From Mycobacterium lentiflavum (lineage in GTDB: Bacteria > Actinomycetota > Actinomycetes > Mycobacteriales > Mycobacteriaceae), in assembly GCF_022374895.2 (NCBI RefSeq), contig NZ_CP092423.2, forward strand, positions 868,001-932,000: a stretch of 64,000 bases of DNA. Reading direction: 5' to 3'. The stretch's first letter is position 1. Each line of letters opens with the position of its first letter. The position numbers were made by a program, and so were the translations under genes. Of the stretch, positions 55,801-63,841 are shown one piece after another. The notes beneath the pieces are model-generated. The model was not told where the DNA came from. It saw nothing but the letters and a program-made list of their open reading frames with translations, and did not search any database.

Positions 55801-57005
55801 AGCACTGGACACACCACTTCGACTACGCGCTGACCGGCGGCGACGGCGACTGGCGGCACGCCGACATCCCGAACCGCAGCGCCCAGTTCTCTCATCCGCT
55901 GCACGCCGTCTTCTGCGATCAACGGCGAGGCACGCTGGCCTCCACCGGGTCGCTGCTGCACGTCGAGCCCGCGGATACGGTGCACGTCGGCGCGTTCAAG
56001 GCGGCCGGCAACCCGCTGACAGCCGGTCGCGCCGAGCCCGTCGACCCCGCCGCGGTGGCGCTGCGGCTCGTCGAATCGACCGGTGCCCGCACTCGGGTGT
56101 CGATCGGTTCGACGCTGGGCAAGGTGGGCTCGCTACAGCTCGCCGACCTGCTGGAGACGCCGCAGGGCCGCAAGCGGTCGATCGAGCTGCACGGTTATCA
56201 GGTCGCCACCGTGCTGGCCCGGCTCAAGATCCCCCAGGCATTCGATGAGCCCACCGCGCTGGCCCCGGAAGCCGAGAACGCCCAGCCGCTGTACGCGCGT
56301 TACTGGCTGCACAACCGGGGGCCGGCGCCGTTGGGCGGGCTACCGGCCGTCGCGCACCTGCACCCGCAGCGGTTGACCGCCGAGCCGGGCGGCGAGCTGA
56401 CGCTGCGGCTCACCGCGGCCAGCGACTGTACCGACGCCGAACTGCACGGCGTGGTCGCGCTGGTGTGCCCGGACGGCTGGTCGGTGACCCCCGCCGAGCT
56501 GCCGCTGCGGCTCGGCAGCGGCGAGCACCGGGAAGCCGACGTAGTGCTGACGATCCCGGCCGCAGCTGCGCCCGGCCCATACCCGATCCGGGCGCAGCTG
56601 CGCATCATCGGGGACAACATCCCGGCCGCCTGGCACCAGACCGTCGAAGACGTGAGCATCGTCGAAATCGATGCGGACCAGGACACCGAGCTGGTCTACC
56701 TCGTCGACGGGCCCGAGGAGATCGCGATGCGCGCCGGGCAGACGACCCGGCTGGCTGTGACGATCGGCAGCCATGCCGCGGCAGACCTATCGGCCGAAGC
56801 CCATCTGATCAGCCCCTGGGGCACCTGGGAATGGATCGGCCCGGCCTCGGTCGGTGCGGTGTTGCCGGCCCGCAGCACCGTCGAGTTCGGCTTCGACGTC
56901 AACCCACCCCCGTGGCTGGAACCCGGCCAGTGGTGGGCCCTGATCCGGGTGGGCTGCGCCGGACGGCTGGTCTACTCGCCGGCGGTGCAGGTGACCGTGA
57001 CATGA
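52836..57005 (+). CDS. GH38 alpha-mannosidase
   Basis: 1389 residues. The glycoside hydrolase 38 zinc site and nucleophile are visible: VSHFHYDPVWW (His-x-His-x-Asp), then the nucleophile WQLDVFGHDPQFPGM. A helical domain follows, including GAHHDAITGSESDQVYLDLLTGW with a second metal His-His-Asp. A large beta-sandwich region makes up the remainder. No signal peptide, so cytoplasmic. Rv0648 is the position match but is annotated shorter (1215 residues). Starts the three-gene sugar operon. Confidence 0.92.
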   Translation: MQLISARSTELFVGPQNTPLQLARVAVEGVTESIPLRIDGDGLHGEAIAEAGDEDVEIAVTVQRPIVGERRPARVHAGDHSVQFEFTVAEPGWTMFMVSHFHYDPVWWNTQGAYTSEWREDPPGKGRQTNGFELVHAHLEMARREPEYKFVLAEVDYLKPYWDTHPEDRADLRRFINEGRVEIMGGTYNEPNTNLTSPETTIRNLVHGIGFQRDVLGAHPATAWQLDVFGHDPQFPGMAADAGLTSSSWARGPHHQWGPTHSGGVEGMQFCSEFEWISPSGRGLLTHYMPAHYGAGWGMDSSASLVEAQDATYAVFEQLKRVALTRNVLLPVGTDYTPPNKWVTEIHRDWAARYTWPRFVCGLPKEFFAAVRAELDERGSAPSPQTRDMNPIYTGKDVSYIDTKQANRAAENAVLDAERYAVFAALMTGADYPQAALAKAWVQLAYGAHHDAITGSESDQVYLDLLTGWRDAWELGRAARDNSLALLSGALSSQAGDMVVWNSLTHRRTDIVTARVDPPLPAGARVRDTDGAELPAMVEHDGRSVTWLARDVPSLGWRAYRLVPAQDATGWESVPGHEIENEHYRLAVDPARGGAVVSLVQDGRELIADGRVGNELAVYDEYPAHPTQGEGPWHLLPKGPVVGSSESPAQVQAYRGPLGERIVVHGRIGELLCYTQTLTLWNGVPRVDCRTTIDDFTGADRLLRLRWPCPVPGAMPVSEVGDAVVGRGFALLHDGPRSVDTEHLPWTLDNPAYSWFGLSSAARVRLGNKGIRALSVAEVVSPSEASSGPLARELMVALVRAGVTATCSGADRPRYGNLAVDSNLPDVRIALGGPDRNAFTKAVLAEADPEYVEEFERQLSKRGRARVWVPAATTLAAAWVPGADLSGVRALPVLVIDGTDEKRLNAEIASVTDDLDDAEIVVIQRAGSGAEPFESRTVALLNRGVPSFAVESDGTLHTALLRSCTGWPSGTWIDEPRRTAPDGSNFQLQHWTHHFDYALTGGDGDWRHADIPNRSAQFSHPLHAVFCDQRRGTLASTGSLLHVEPADTVHVGAFKAAGNPLTAGRAEPVDPAAVALRLVESTGARTRVSIGSTLGKVGSLQLADLLETPQGRKRSIELHGYQVATVLARLKIPQAFDEPTALAPEAENAQPLYARYWLHNRGPAPLGGLPAVAHLHPQRLTAEPGGELTLRLTAASDCTDAELHGVVALVCPDGWSVTPAELPLRLGSGEHREADVVLTIPAAAAPGPYPIRAQLRIIGDNIPAAWHQTVEDVSIVEIDADQDTELVYLVDGPEEIAMRAGQTTRLAVTIGSHAAADLSAEAHLISPWGTWEWIGPASVGAVLPARSTVEFGFDVNPPPWLEPGQWWALIRVGCAGRLVYSPAVQVTVT

Positions 57006-57619
57006 GCGTGCAGGCGGTTGCTACCGTCGCCGGCGCACCCGTCGCGGTTGAGGAGGTCGACGCGGCCGAGGCGCGATTGCGCAGCGGCCCGCACGCGGCG
57101 GCGTTGCCTGCCCGCGGCACCAGGGAGGGCCGCCAACTGCGGCGCTGGCTCACGCAACTTCTGGTGACCGAACGCGTGGTCGCGGCCGAGGTGGCCACCC
57201 GCGGATTGAGCGTCGGCGACGCGCCGACCGAGGCCGAGCTGCTGCCCGACGTGACGGCCCGGCTGGAGATCGGCAGTGTGGCCGCGGCGGCGCTGGCGGA
57301 TCCGCGGGCGCGCGCGCTGTTCGTCGACGTGACGGCCGCGGTCCGAGTCAGCGATCTACAGGTGGCCGACTATCACGCCCGCAATCCGCTGCGGTTCGCC
57401 GCGGCGGGCCCCGACCGCCACGGCTGGCGCGCGCCGTCGGGTGTCGAGCCGCCGCCGGTGGCGGTGCGCGCCGCGGTCACCGAGCATCTGCGCGGCGCCG
57501 CGCGCCGTCGCGCCTTCCGGCTGTGGCTGGACGAGCGCCGCGCCGCACTGGTGGTGCTCGCGCCCGGCTACGAGCATCCCGGTGACCCCCGCCAACCCGA
57601 CAACACCCATCGGCATTGA
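57002..57619 (+). CDS. Conserved protein of unknown function
   Basis: 205 residues, beginning within the stop of the mannosidase (ATGA overlap), so translationally coupled. The start VATVAGAPVAVEEVDAAEARLR and ARALFVDVTAAVRVSDLQVADYHARNP recall peptidyl-prolyl isomerase/SurA-type N-terminal helices, but this is weak. The gene at this place in M. tuberculosis (Rv0649, called fabD2) is annotated as a malonyl transferase; no Gly-x-Ser-x-Gly motif is visible here. Function not recognised. Confidence 0.8.
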   Translation: MSVQAVATVAGAPVAVEEVDAAEARLRSGPHAAALPARGTREGRQLRRWLTQLLVTERVVAAEVATRGLSVGDAPTEAELLPDVTARLEIGSVAAAALADPRARALFVDVTAAVRVSDLQVADYHARNPLRFAAAGPDRHGWRAPSGVEPPPVAVRAAVTEHLRGAARRRAFRLWLDERRAALVVLAPGYEHPGDPRQPDNTHRH

Positions 57620-57625
57620 TCGGCC

Positions 57626-58531
57626 GTGCTTACTCTCGGTTTGGACATCGGCGGCACGAAAATCGCTGCGGGACTTGTGGATTCCGACGGCAAGCTGGTC
57701 TACAACGCGACCCGTCCGACCCCGCCCGGCGGTTCGGCCGAACAGGTCTGGGAAGTGGTCGCCGCCATGGTCGCCGAGGCCCTAGCGGCGGCCGGCGGTG
57801 CGGTCCGCGCGGTGGGGATCGCGTCGGCCGGGCCCATCGACCTGCGCACCGGAACCGTCAGTCCGATCAATATCAAAGGGTGGCAACACTTTCCGTTACG
57901 GGACCGGGTCGTGGCTGCGGTGCCCGGGGTGCCGGTGCGGCTGGGCGGTGACGGATTGTGCATGGCCCTCGGTGAGCATTGGCAAGGCGCGGGGCGCGGT
58001 GCGGGCTTTCTGTTGGCCATGGTGGTGTCGACCGGCGTCGGGGGCGGATTGGTGCTCAACGGCGCGCCTTACACCGGGCGCACCGGCAATGCCGGGCATG
58101 TCGGTCACGTGGTGGTCGAAGAGGGCGGTGAGCGGTGCGCGTGCGGGGGCCGCGGGTGCGTCGAGACAGTCGCGGCCGGTCCGTGGATGGTGCGCTGGGC
58201 GCGGGCCAACGGATGGTCGGCGCCGCCGGTTGCCGGCGCTCGCGAGTTGGCCGCCGCAGCGGCGGATGGGGATGCGGTAGCGCTGCGCGCATTCCGGCGA
58301 GGCGCCACCGGGCTCGCGGCGATGATCGCTTCGGTGGCGGCGGTCTGCGACCTGGACCTCGTCGTCATCGGGGGAGGAGTCGCAAAGTCCGGCCGCGTGT
58401 TGTTCGACCCGTTGCACGCGGTGCTGGCCGATTACGCCGGGCTGGATTTCCTGGCCGGGTTGCGGGTGGTGCCCGCCGTGCTAGGCGGCGAGGCCGGCCT
58501 GGTCGGCGCGGCCCGGCTCGCGGGGGCCTAG
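57626..58531 (+). CDS. ROK-family sugar kinase
   Basis: 301 residues from a GTG 6 bp after the previous stop. ATP phosphate loop LGLDIGGTKIAAGLVD; ROK zinc motif CACGGRGCVETVAAG (Cys-x-Cys-x4-Cys); sugar-binding NAGHVGHVVV and catalytic GGDGLCMA. Phosphorylates a hexose such as glucose, mannose or N-acetylated sugar released by the mannosidase; substrate unknown. The position matches Rv0650. Confidence 0.92.
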   Translation: MLTLGLDIGGTKIAAGLVDSDGKLVYNATRPTPPGGSAEQVWEVVAAMVAEALAAAGGAVRAVGIASAGPIDLRTGTVSPINIKGWQHFPLRDRVVAAVPGVPVRLGGDGLCMALGEHWQGAGRGAGFLLAMVVSTGVGGGLVLNGAPYTGRTGNAGHVGHVVVEEGGERCACGGRGCVETVAAGPWMVRWARANGWSAPPVAGARELAAAAADGDAVALRAFRRGATGLAAMIASVAAVCDLDLVVIGGGVAKSGRVLFDPLHAVLADYAGLDFLAGLRVVPAVLGGEAGLVGAARLAGA

Positions 58532-58565
58532 CCGACCGCCTCGCCGTCACCTGAGATCCGCCGTT

Positions 58566-58595
58566 TTGGCCGACCGCGTGTCGTCACGCTATCCT
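58566..58595 (+). promoter_or_regulatory. Likely rplJ promoter
   Basis: TTGGCC (58566-58571), an 18-base spacer and TATCCT (58590-58595) look like a housekeeping promoter. It is about 200 bp upstream of rplJ, leaving room for the leader at 58602-58770. Confidence 0.5.
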
Positions 58596-58601
58596 TGGTG
58601 C

Positions 58602-58770
58602 CGATCCACCGAAGACCGTCGGTCACCGATCAATCGGTTGAAGGTCCGGGAACATCCCGGCGGCCCACGCAGGAGGACGAGGCATTACCGCCGGCGCTCG
58701 CGCCGGTGTATTTCAACGCCCCGTGCCGCTTCCTGCGCCGGGGCGTTCGTCGTTCCTCGGGGAAGCGCAG
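58602..58770 (+). ncRNA. rplJ mRNA leader (L10 leader-like)
   Basis: The untranslated stretch upstream of rplJ contains stem-loops: CCGGCG/CGCCGG at 58691-58706 and AACGCCCCG/CGGGGCGTT at 58715-58723 and 58739-58747. In other bacteria the L10(L12)4 complex binds such a leader to repress its own operon. Position and structure fit that element; binding is inferred. The second hairpin lacks a U-tract. Confidence 0.5.
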
Positions 58771-58797
58771 AAGACACTTTTAACGAGGAGGTTATGC

Positions 58798-59439
58798 ATG
58801 GCCAAAGCCGACAAGGCCACCGCCGTAGCGGACATTGTCGAGCAGTTCAGCGCCTCGACCGCGACCGTCATCACCGAGTACCGCGGCCTGACGGTCGCCA
58901 ACCTGGCTGAGCTGCGCCGCTCGCTGGCGGGTTCGGCCACCTACACCGTGGCTAAGAACACGCTGATCAAGCGGGCAGCGACCGAAGCCGGGATCGAGGG
59001 TCTTGACGAGTTGTTCGCGGGTCCGACGGCCATCGCGTTCGTCAGGGGCGAACCGGTTGACGCCGCCAAGGCCATCAAGACCTTCGCCAAGGAGAACAAG
59101 GCGCTGGTCATCAAGGGTGGCTACATGGATGGCCACCCGCTGACGGTGGCCGAGGTCGAGCGGATCGCCGACCTGGAATCCCGCGAGGTGCTGCTGGCCA
59201 AGCTGGCCGGTGCTATGAAGGGCAACCTCGCCAAGGCTGCCGGCCTGTTCAACGCTCCGGTCTCGCAGTTCGCCCGCCTCGCGGCCGCCCTGCAAGAGAA
59301 GAAGGCGGCCGACCCGGCTGCCGCGGCGGCTCCGGCCGCAGAACCCGCTCCCGAGGCGGCCGCTTCGGAAGCCCCCGCCGAGGCGGAAGCCCCCGCCGAG
59401 GCGGAAGCACCCGCCGAGGCACCGGCCGACGCCGAATAA
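58798..59439 (+). CDS. rplJ: 50S ribosomal protein L10
   Basis: 213 residues from the ATG at 58798 (GAGGAGG upstream). The core ([42 protein letters not shown]) and L7/L12-binding helix are typical. It is about 35 residues longer than the M. tuberculosis protein through an Ala/Pro/Glu-rich tail with repeated PAEAEA units (residues 180-213). Forms the base of the L7/L12 stalk. Confidence 0.95.
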   Translation: MAKADKATAVADIVEQFSASTATVITEYRGLTVANLAELRRSLAGSATYTVAKNTLIKRAATEAGIEGLDELFAGPTAIAFVRGEPVDAAKAIKTFAKENKALVIKGGYMDGHPLTVAEVERIADLESREVLLAKLAGAMKGNLAKAAGLFNAPVSQFARLAAALQEKKAADPAAAAAPAAEPAPEAAASEAPAEAEAPAEAEAPAEAPADAE

Positions 59440-59470
59440 CCCAAAAACCCAAACCAGGAAGGACCCCACC

Positions 59471-59866
59471 ATGGCAAAAATCTCCACCGATGACCTGCTC
59501 GACGTCTTCAAGGAAATGACCCTGCTCGAGCTCTCGGACTTCGTGAAGAAGTTCGAAGAGACCTTCGAGGTCACCGCGGCCGCCCCGGTCGCCGTTGCTG
59601 CTGCCGGCGGCGCCGCCGCCGGCGGTGCGCCCGCCGAGGCCGCCGAAGAGCAGTCGGAGTTCGACGTCATCCTCGAGGCCGCCGGCGACAAGAAGATCGG
59701 CGTCATCAAGGTCGTCCGCGAGATCGTCTCCGGCCTGGGCCTCAAAGAGGCCAAGGACCTGGTCGACGGCGCACCCAAGCCGCTGCTGGAGAAGGTCGCC
59801 AAGGAAGCCGCCGAGGAGGCCAAGGGCAAGCTCGAGGCCGCCGGCGCTACCGTCACGGTCAAGTAG
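59471..59866 (+). CDS. rplL: 50S ribosomal protein L7/L12
   Basis: 131 residues. N-terminal dimer region [28 protein letters not shown], Ala/Gly-rich hinge, and C-terminal domain [66 protein letters not shown]. Stalk protein that recruits translation GTPases. Followed by a strong hairpin. Confidence 0.98.
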   Translation: MAKISTDDLLDVFKEMTLLELSDFVKKFEETFEVTAAAPVAVAAAGGAAAGGAPAEAAEEQSEFDVILEAAGDKKIGVIKVVREIVSGLGLKEAKDLVDGAPKPLLEKVAKEAAEEAKGKLEAAGATVTVK

Positions 59867-59878
59867 TTCAACTCGCGC

Positions 59879-59918
59879 AAACCCCCGGGAGCCCCAGTGG
59901 CTGTAGTCCCGGGGGTTT
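59879..59918. terminator. Terminator after rplL
   Basis: AAACCCCCGGGA (59879-59890) and TCCCGGGGGTTT (59907-59918) are exact complements around a 16-base loop. The A/T ends give a short U-run on both strands. It sits between convergent rplL and the TetR gene and should terminate both. Confidence 0.8.
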
Positions 59919-59925
59919 CGTGTGT

Positions 59926-60612
59926 TCAGTCGGGAAACGCCGACCGCACTGACTGTGCCACCCGCTCGGCTGTATCTCCCAGGGCGACAAGCAGATTCGA
60001 CGTCATCGCGTTGAGCACCGGAGCGATCGCCGATCCGTCGTCACCGTAGTACCCGGCCAACTCCAGCATCACGAACCCGTGCATCAAGGCCCAGAACTGG
60101 GCCGCGGTGGCCACGACGGACGCATCGTCGTCCGCGCCACCCACGGTGATCCGGCCGGCTTGCATGCACCGGCGCACCGCACCCACCACATGCGCGAAGC
60201 TCGGGTGGTGCTGCTCGATGTCGGCGACCGTGAGCGTCAGAATATTGCCGGCCGGTGCGTTGATGCCGTGCGCACTGGTGCTGCCGAACATCAGGCGATA
60301 CATGTGTGGGCGCTCGATGGCGTAGCGGCGGTAGGCGGCGCCGGTGACGAACAGATCGGCGACCGGGTCGGCGGTCTGCGGCACCGTTTGGGCCTGGTCG
60401 AATTGCCGCAACCCTTCCTCGGCGACCGCTTCGATCAACGCGCGCATCCCGCCGAAGTGGGTGTACACCGACATCGTCGAGGTCCCCGCTGCGCCCGCCA
60501 CTTTGCGGGTTTGCAGGGCGTCGGGCCCGTGCTCGTCGAGCAGGCCGACCGCGGCGTGCAGCATCTCGTCGCGAACACTGCGCTGAATTTCCGAAGTCAT
60601 CTCTCCAACCAT
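59926..60612 (-). CDS. TetR-family regulator
   Basis: 228 residues from the ATG at 60612; an ATG at 60600 also fits. The helix-turn-helix is VRDEMLHAAVGLLDEHG then ALQTRKVAGAAGTSTMSVYTHFGG. The ligand domain contains RYAIERPHMYRLMFG, typical of the TetR_C_33-like group. The position matches Rv0653c. Divergent from the carotenoid oxygenase with 83 bp between. Confidence 0.9.
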   Translation of the reverse strand: MVGEMTSEIQRSVRDEMLHAAVGLLDEHGPDALQTRKVAGAAGTSTMSVYTHFGGMRALIEAVAEEGLRQFDQAQTVPQTADPVADLFVTGAAYRRYAIERPHMYRLMFGSTSAHGINAPAGNILTLTVADIEQHHPSFAHVVGAVRRCMQAGRITVGGADDDASVVATAAQFWALMHGFVMLELAGYYGDDGSAIAPVLNAMTSNLLVALGDTAERVAQSVRSAFPD

Positions 60613-60649
60613 CTCTGCTGCGGCCTTGCCATCTTCTCATCGCGAGCGT

Positions 60650-60666
60650 AGCGTCTCAATAACGCT
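60650..60666. promoter_or_regulatory. Possible TetR operator
   Basis: AGCGT (60650-60654) and ACGCT (60662-60666) form an inverted repeat with a 7-base centre, between the divergent TetR and carotenoid oxygenase starts. The adjacent AT-rich TATCAATGTTATAGG (60671-60685) may hold the promoter of the oxygenase. Short, so weak evidence. Confidence 0.35.
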
Positions 60667-60695
60667 GAAATATCAATGTTATAGGAGTTCAGCAA

Positions 60696-62213
60696 ATGAC
60701 TTCCACGCAGACAACCAAATCCGAGAACCCCTACCTCGAAGGCTTCCTGGCGCCGGTCGGCGCCGAAGTGACCGCAACCGACTTGCAGGTCACCGGGCAC
60801 ATCCCGGAGCACCTCGACGGGCGCTACCTGCGCAACGGGCCCAACCCGGCCGCGGAGGTGGACCCGGCCACCTATCACTGGTTCAGCGGCGATGCGATGG
60901 TGCACGGGGTGGCGCTGCGCGACGGCAAGGCCTGCTGGTACCGCAACCGCTGGGTCCGTACCCCGCCCGTGTGCGCCGCGCTGGGCGAGGCCGAGCCCAC
61001 GGGGCTGAACCCGCGCGCCGGCATGCTGTCGGTCGGCCCGAACACCAACGTGCTCACCCACGCCGGGCGGACGCTGGCCCTCGTCGAGGGCGGCGGTGCC
61101 AACTACGAGCTCACCGACGAGCTGGACACCGTCGGGCCCTGCGACTTCGGCGGCACCCTATTCGGTGGCTACACCGCCCACCCGCACCGGGATCCGCACA
61201 CCGGAGAACTGCACGCGGTTTCTTATTCGTTCGGACGCGGGCGCACCGTGCAGTACTCGGTGATCGACACCGGCGGCCACGCACGGCGCACCGTCGACAT
61301 CGAAGTCAGCGGGTCGCCGATGATGCACGATTTCTCCCTGACCGATAAATACGTGGTGATTTATGACCTACCGGTGACGTTCGACCCGATGCAGATCTTG
61401 CCGGCCAGCGTGCCGCGCTGGCTGAGCTCGCCGGCCCGCCTGGTGCTGCAGTCGTTGCTCGGCCGGGTCCGGATCCCCACTCCGATGATGACGGCGATGA
61501 ACAACAACCGGCAGCCGACGAATCGGATGCCCTACAGCTGGAAGGACAGCTATCCGGCGCGCATCGGAGTCATGCCCCGCGAAACCGGCGGTAACGATGA
61601 CGTGCGCTGGTTCGACATCGAACCCTGCTACGTCTACCACCCGCTGAATGCCTACTCGGAAATGCGCGACGGCGCAGAGGTCCTCGTGCTCGACGTGGTC
61701 AGTTACGCGCGGATGTTCGACCGCGACCTGCGCGGACCGGGCGACAGCCGGCCGGTGCTGGATCGCTGGACGATCAACCTGACCACGGGTGCGGTCGCCA
61801 CCGAGCGACGCGACGACCGTCCGCAGGAGTTTCCGCGCATCGACGAGTCGTTGCTGGGCGGCCGGCACCGGTTCGGCTACGCCGTCGGGTTGGACGGCGG
61901 CTATCTGTCCGGTGGCGCAACCGAGATGACCTCGGCGTTCTACAAGCACGACTACGCGACCGGCTCGAGCAGCGCCGCGGCGCTGGAACCGGGCCTTTTA
62001 CTCGGCGAGATGTGCTTTGTGCCCAACCCTGCAAACGGTTCGGGGGAGCGTGCCGAGGATGACGGCGTATTGATGGGTTACGCGTATCACCGTGGCCGTG
62101 ACGAGGGGCAATTGCTGATGCTGGACGCCCAGACGCTGGAGACGATGGCGACCGTGCACTTGCCGCAGCGCGTACCGATGGGCTTCCACGGTAACTGGGC
62201 GCCGACCAACTGA
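60696..62213 (+). CDS. Carotenoid cleavage oxygenase
   Basis: 505 residues with TAGGAG 9 bases upstream. Beta-propeller non-heme iron oxygenase. The four iron histidines are recognisable in GGYTAHPHRDPHTG (162 or 164), SPMMHDFSLT (211), EPCYVYHPLNAYSE and PMGFHGNW (498). ENPYLEGFLAPV and HLDGRYLRNGPNP are typical of the family start. Cleaves conjugated double bonds of carotenoids or apocarotenals; the position matches Rv0654, which was reported to cleave carotenoids. Confidence 0.93.
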   Translation: MTSTQTTKSENPYLEGFLAPVGAEVTATDLQVTGHIPEHLDGRYLRNGPNPAAEVDPATYHWFSGDAMVHGVALRDGKACWYRNRWVRTPPVCAALGEAEPTGLNPRAGMLSVGPNTNVLTHAGRTLALVEGGGANYELTDELDTVGPCDFGGTLFGGYTAHPHRDPHTGELHAVSYSFGRGRTVQYSVIDTGGHARRTVDIEVSGSPMMHDFSLTDKYVVIYDLPVTFDPMQILPASVPRWLSSPARLVLQSLLGRVRIPTPMMTAMNNNRQPTNRMPYSWKDSYPARIGVMPRETGGNDDVRWFDIEPCYVYHPLNAYSEMRDGAEVLVLDVVSYARMFDRDLRGPGDSRPVLDRWTINLTTGAVATERRDDRPQEFPRIDESLLGGRHRFGYAVGLDGGYLSGGATEMTSAFYKHDYATGSSSAAALEPGLLLGEMCFVPNPANGSGERAEDDGVLMGYAYHRGRDEGQLLMLDAQTLETMATVHLPQRVPMGFHGNWAPTN

Positions 62214-62326
62214 CCGCTTTACCACGGCTGCCAGGGCCATTAGCCTGCCTGTAGGGGTGGGTCTCAGGTCGGCGAATTTTTCGCTGCGGTGCTGTGCAAC
62301 CATGCTGTGTGGTCCCAGGCGTGCGC

Positions 62327-62332
62327 TACAGT
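62327..62332 (+). promoter_or_regulatory. Candidate -10 box of mkl
   Basis: TACAGT lies 56 bp before the mkl ATG; no clear -35 is seen. If used, transcription would begin near 62339, downstream of a possible upstream GTG start at 62321. Confidence 0.3.
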
Positions 62333-62387
62333 GACTCATGCCACACAAAGGGGCAGGTGGCAGCATGCGTCGACGGAAGGATTCCCT

Positions 62388-63398
62388 ATGGGCGTCGCTA
62401 TTGAGGTCAGCGGTCTGACCAAGTCCTTCGGATCGTCGAGGATTTGGGAAGACGTGACCCTCGATATCCCTTCTGGGGAAGTCAGCGTTTTGCTGGGGCC
62501 GTCGGGTACCGGTAAGTCCGTGTTCTTGAAGTCCTTGATCGGCCTCCTTCGTCCGGAACGTGGCTCGATTGTCATCGATGGCACCGACATCATCGAGTGC
62601 TCGGCCAAGGAGCTCTACGAGATCCGCACGTTGTTCGGGGTGTTGTTCCAGGACGGTGCGTTGTTCGGTTCGATGAATCTCTACGACAACACCGCCTTCC
62701 CGTTGCGCGAGCACACCAAGAAAAAGGAAGGCGAGATCCGTGACATCGTCATGGAGAAGCTCGAATTGGTGGGCCTCGGCGGTGACGAGCGGAAGTTCCC
62801 CGGCGAGATCTCCGGTGGTATGCGCAAGCGTGCCGGCCTGGCCCGCGCCCTGGTGCTGGACCCGCAGATCATTCTCTGCGACGAGCCCGACTCGGGTCTG
62901 GACCCGGTCCGCACCGCCTACCTGAGCCAGCTGATCCTCGACATCAACGCCCAGATCGACGCGACCATTCTGATCGTGACGCACAACATCAGCGTCGCCC
63001 GCACCGTGCCGGACAACATCGGCATGCTGTTCCGCAAGCACCTGGTCATGTTCGGCCCGCGCGAGGTGTTGCTGACCAGCGATGAGCCGGTGGTACGCCA
63101 ATTCCTCAACGGCCGCCGTATCGGGCCGATCGGCATGTCCGAAGAAAAGGATGAGGCGACCATGGCCGAAGAGCAAGCCATGGTCGATGCGGGTCACCAC
63201 TCCGGCGGCACCGAGGAGATCGAGGGCGTACCGCCGCAGATCGTCGCGACACCCGGCATGCCGGAACGCAAAGCGGTGGCACGGCGCCAGGCGCGGGTGC
63301 GCGAAATGCTGCACACCCTGCCCAAGAAGGCGCAGACGGCGATCCTCGACGACCTCGAGGGCACCCACAAGTACCAAGCGCACGAGTTCGGCGACTGA
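62388..63398 (+). CDS. mkl: ABC transporter ATPase Mkl (MceG)
   Basis: 336 residues from the ATG at 62388, with GGAAGG 7 bases upstream. Walker A LLGPSGTGKSVFLK, Q-loop VLFQDGALF, signature ISGGMRKRAGLARAL, Walker B ILCDEPDSGLDP and the H-loop VTHN are all intact. A C-terminal extension is typical of Mkl. It powers the Mce lipid-import systems (Mkl/MceG energises Mce1 and Mce4 in M. tuberculosis). Confidence 0.95.
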   Translation: MGVAIEVSGLTKSFGSSRIWEDVTLDIPSGEVSVLLGPSGTGKSVFLKSLIGLLRPERGSIVIDGTDIIECSAKELYEIRTLFGVLFQDGALFGSMNLYDNTAFPLREHTKKKEGEIRDIVMEKLELVGLGGDERKFPGEISGGMRKRAGLARALVLDPQIILCDEPDSGLDPVRTAYLSQLILDINAQIDATILIVTHNISVARTVPDNIGMLFRKHLVMFGPREVLLTSDEPVVRQFLNGRRIGPIGMSEEKDEATMAEEQAMVDAGHHSGGTEEIEGVPPQIVATPGMPERKAVARRQARVREMLHTLPKKAQTAILDDLEGTHKYQAHEFGD

Positions 63399-63412
63399 CA
63401 ATCAGCTGATCC

Positions 63413-63451
63413 CCAGGCCCGATCGCCACGGCTTGCCGTGGTCGGGCCTGG
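63413..63451 (+). terminator. Hairpin after mkl
   Basis: CCAGGCCCGA (63413-63422) pairs with TCGGGCCTGG (63442-63451), with a second stem CCACGG/CCGTGG inside. It begins 15 bp after the mkl stop. A long GC stem without U-tract, as usual for mycobacterial terminators. From 63452 to 63605 nothing else could be supported. Confidence 0.6.
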
Positions 63452-63605
63452 TGGTGCGTGCTGGAAGCCGCGGCCCGCGGAATTCGGTAACAACTTGCCG
63501 CCCGTTCCTCTTGACGAAAAGGCGTGCACAGGTCAATCTGTTGGGCAGAATGTACCCACGGGAAATTCGAGATGCCAGCCAGCGTCGACCCCCCTGGATG
63601 GGTAG

Positions 63606-63634
63606 TTGAGGAATGCGCGCGCCTGCGCTATTGT
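63606..63634 (+). promoter_or_regulatory. Likely rpoB promoter
   Basis: TTGAGG (63606-63611), exactly 17 bases and TATTGT (63629-63634) form a good housekeeping promoter, about 200 bp upstream of rpoB. A further TTGACG at 63511-63516 with CAATCT 17 bases later is a weaker candidate. Confidence 0.55.
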
Positions 63635-63841
63635 TGGACGTTGCGCTGGCTACTTCCTGCCCACCTCACCCGCCACCTGACACCGTGGTCTTAGCCTGAG
63701 CCCCCTCTGCGGTTCAGCTATTCGTTGCGCGCGTGAGGCTTGAGCAGTTCGTTCGCCGGCTTAAACCGAAACAATTTGCGGCGAAACAGGTCCGGTGCCT
63801 CCGGTTCTCGTCAGTCGCATGAGGTGCTGGAAGGATGCATC

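Noticed and set aside
61998..63401. 467-codon minus-strand frame opposite mkl
   Set aside because: Mkl motifs are certain on the plus strand; the reverse frame has His/Arg-rich filler only.
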